A DNA stretch of 6,725 bases from Gammaproteobacteria bacterium (lineage in GTDB: Bacteria; Pseudomonadota; Gammaproteobacteria; Pseudomonadales; Litorivicinaceae), in NCBI GenBank assembly GCA_002705325.1, contig PAFS01000040.1, positions 138,038 to 144,762 of the forward strand. Reading direction: 5' to 3'. Below the pieces are notes generated by a model. It searched no databases. It was not told the DNA's origin and saw only the letters and a program-made list of their open reading frames with translations. This document shows positions 6,677 to 6,725 of the stretch, piece by piece; positions within the stretch are counted from its first letter, which is position 1, and the number at the start of each line of letters is the position of its first letter. A program made the position numbers and the translations under genes.

Positions 6677-6692
6677 TGGCACGGTGTCTGCA
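6677..6692 (+). promoter_or_regulatory. Sigma-54 (RpoN) -24/-12 promoter facing the right edge
   Basis: TGGCACGGTGTCTGCA matches TGGCACG-N4-TTGCA with one change (C for the first T of the -12 block). It has the invariant GG (6678-6679) and GC (6690-6691) at the required 10-bp spacing. Transcription would begin near 6703 and read out of the window. The NtrC-like palindrome upstream supports it. The target is not seen; glnK-amtB is a reasonable guess, since these nitrogen-regulated genes neighbour ubiK in pseudomonads. Confidence 0.82.
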
Positions 6693-6725
6693 ATAGTCCC
6701 CTGAGAGAGGTTTTTCCTCCCGTTA

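Larger units (their letters stand above)
6498..6725. other. Non-coding region between ubiK and an unseen plus-strand gene
   Basis: No credible gene lies here; the plus-strand open frame at 6414-6629 runs antisense through ubiK and has no recognisable protein. The region holds the ubiK ribosome binding site, an NtrC-like palindrome (6566-6580), a weaker half-conserved copy (6608-6622), a short inverted repeat CGGG-A5-CCCG (6631-6643), a direct repeat AACCCGC at 6638-6644 and 6648-6654, and a sigma-54 promoter (6677-6692). I could not find a convincing sigma-70 promoter for ubiK on the minus strand. The gene driven by the sigma-54 promoter starts beyond 6725. Confidence 0.75.

Noticed and set aside
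6665..6677. IHF-like sequence on the minus strand (AATCAATCACTTC) next to the sigma-54 promoter.
   Set aside because: It misses one consensus base and abuts the -24 element, where polymerase sits, rather than lying between enhancer and promoter.

Overview
The window looks like a stretch of gammaproteobacterial chromosome. The protein families point that way: a UbiK-type ubiquinone accessory factor, HemE with proteobacterial motifs, a TolC outer membrane protein and DnaE2. So do three control elements: a near-perfect E. coli-type LexA box (CTGT-N8-ACAG), a sigma-54 -24/-12 promoter and an NtrC-type palindrome. Base composition is moderate and similar in all genes by eye. I see no insertion sequence, tRNA, phage gene or CRISPR array. 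I cannot name the genus.

Layout. Positions 1-3108 hold a compact plus-strand block: the 3' part of an O-acetylhomoserine sulfhydrylase gene (metY, running in from the left edge), then hemE (uroporphyrinogen decarboxylase), then a tolC-family outer membrane factor. metY and hemE share an ATGA stop/start overlap. The tolC ribosome binding site overlaps the hemE stop. The three genes are therefore probably one transcript, although their functions (sulfur amino acid synthesis, haem synthesis, efflux or secretion) have no obvious link. A perfect 22-bp palindrome sits just inside the hemE start.

Positions 3102-6497 run on the minus strand: ubiK (6261-6497) and then dnaE2/imuC (3102-6209), the SOS-inducible error-prone DNA polymerase III alpha-like subunit. 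dnaE2 has no imuA or imuB beside it here. It has its own LexA box ending on the A of the start codon, and a perfect TATAAT lies inside that box. The predicted transcript starts at or very near the ATG, so it may be leaderless. The dnaE2 3' end overlaps the tolC 3' end by 7 bp in convergent orientation, with no convincing terminator.

Positions 6498-6725 are non-coding. They carry the ubiK ribosome binding site on the minus strand. On the plus strand they carry a nitrogen-control promoter region, with an NtrC-like palindrome, a weaker second site in helical phase, and a sigma-54 promoter at 6677-6692. That promoter points out of the right edge. The unseen gene is plausibly glnK-amtB, often found next to ubiK in related bacteria, but this is inference.

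I found no clear multi-gene novel system. The most unusual points are the leaderless-looking LexA-overlapped dnaE2 start, the solitary dnaE2 and the palindrome inside hemE.
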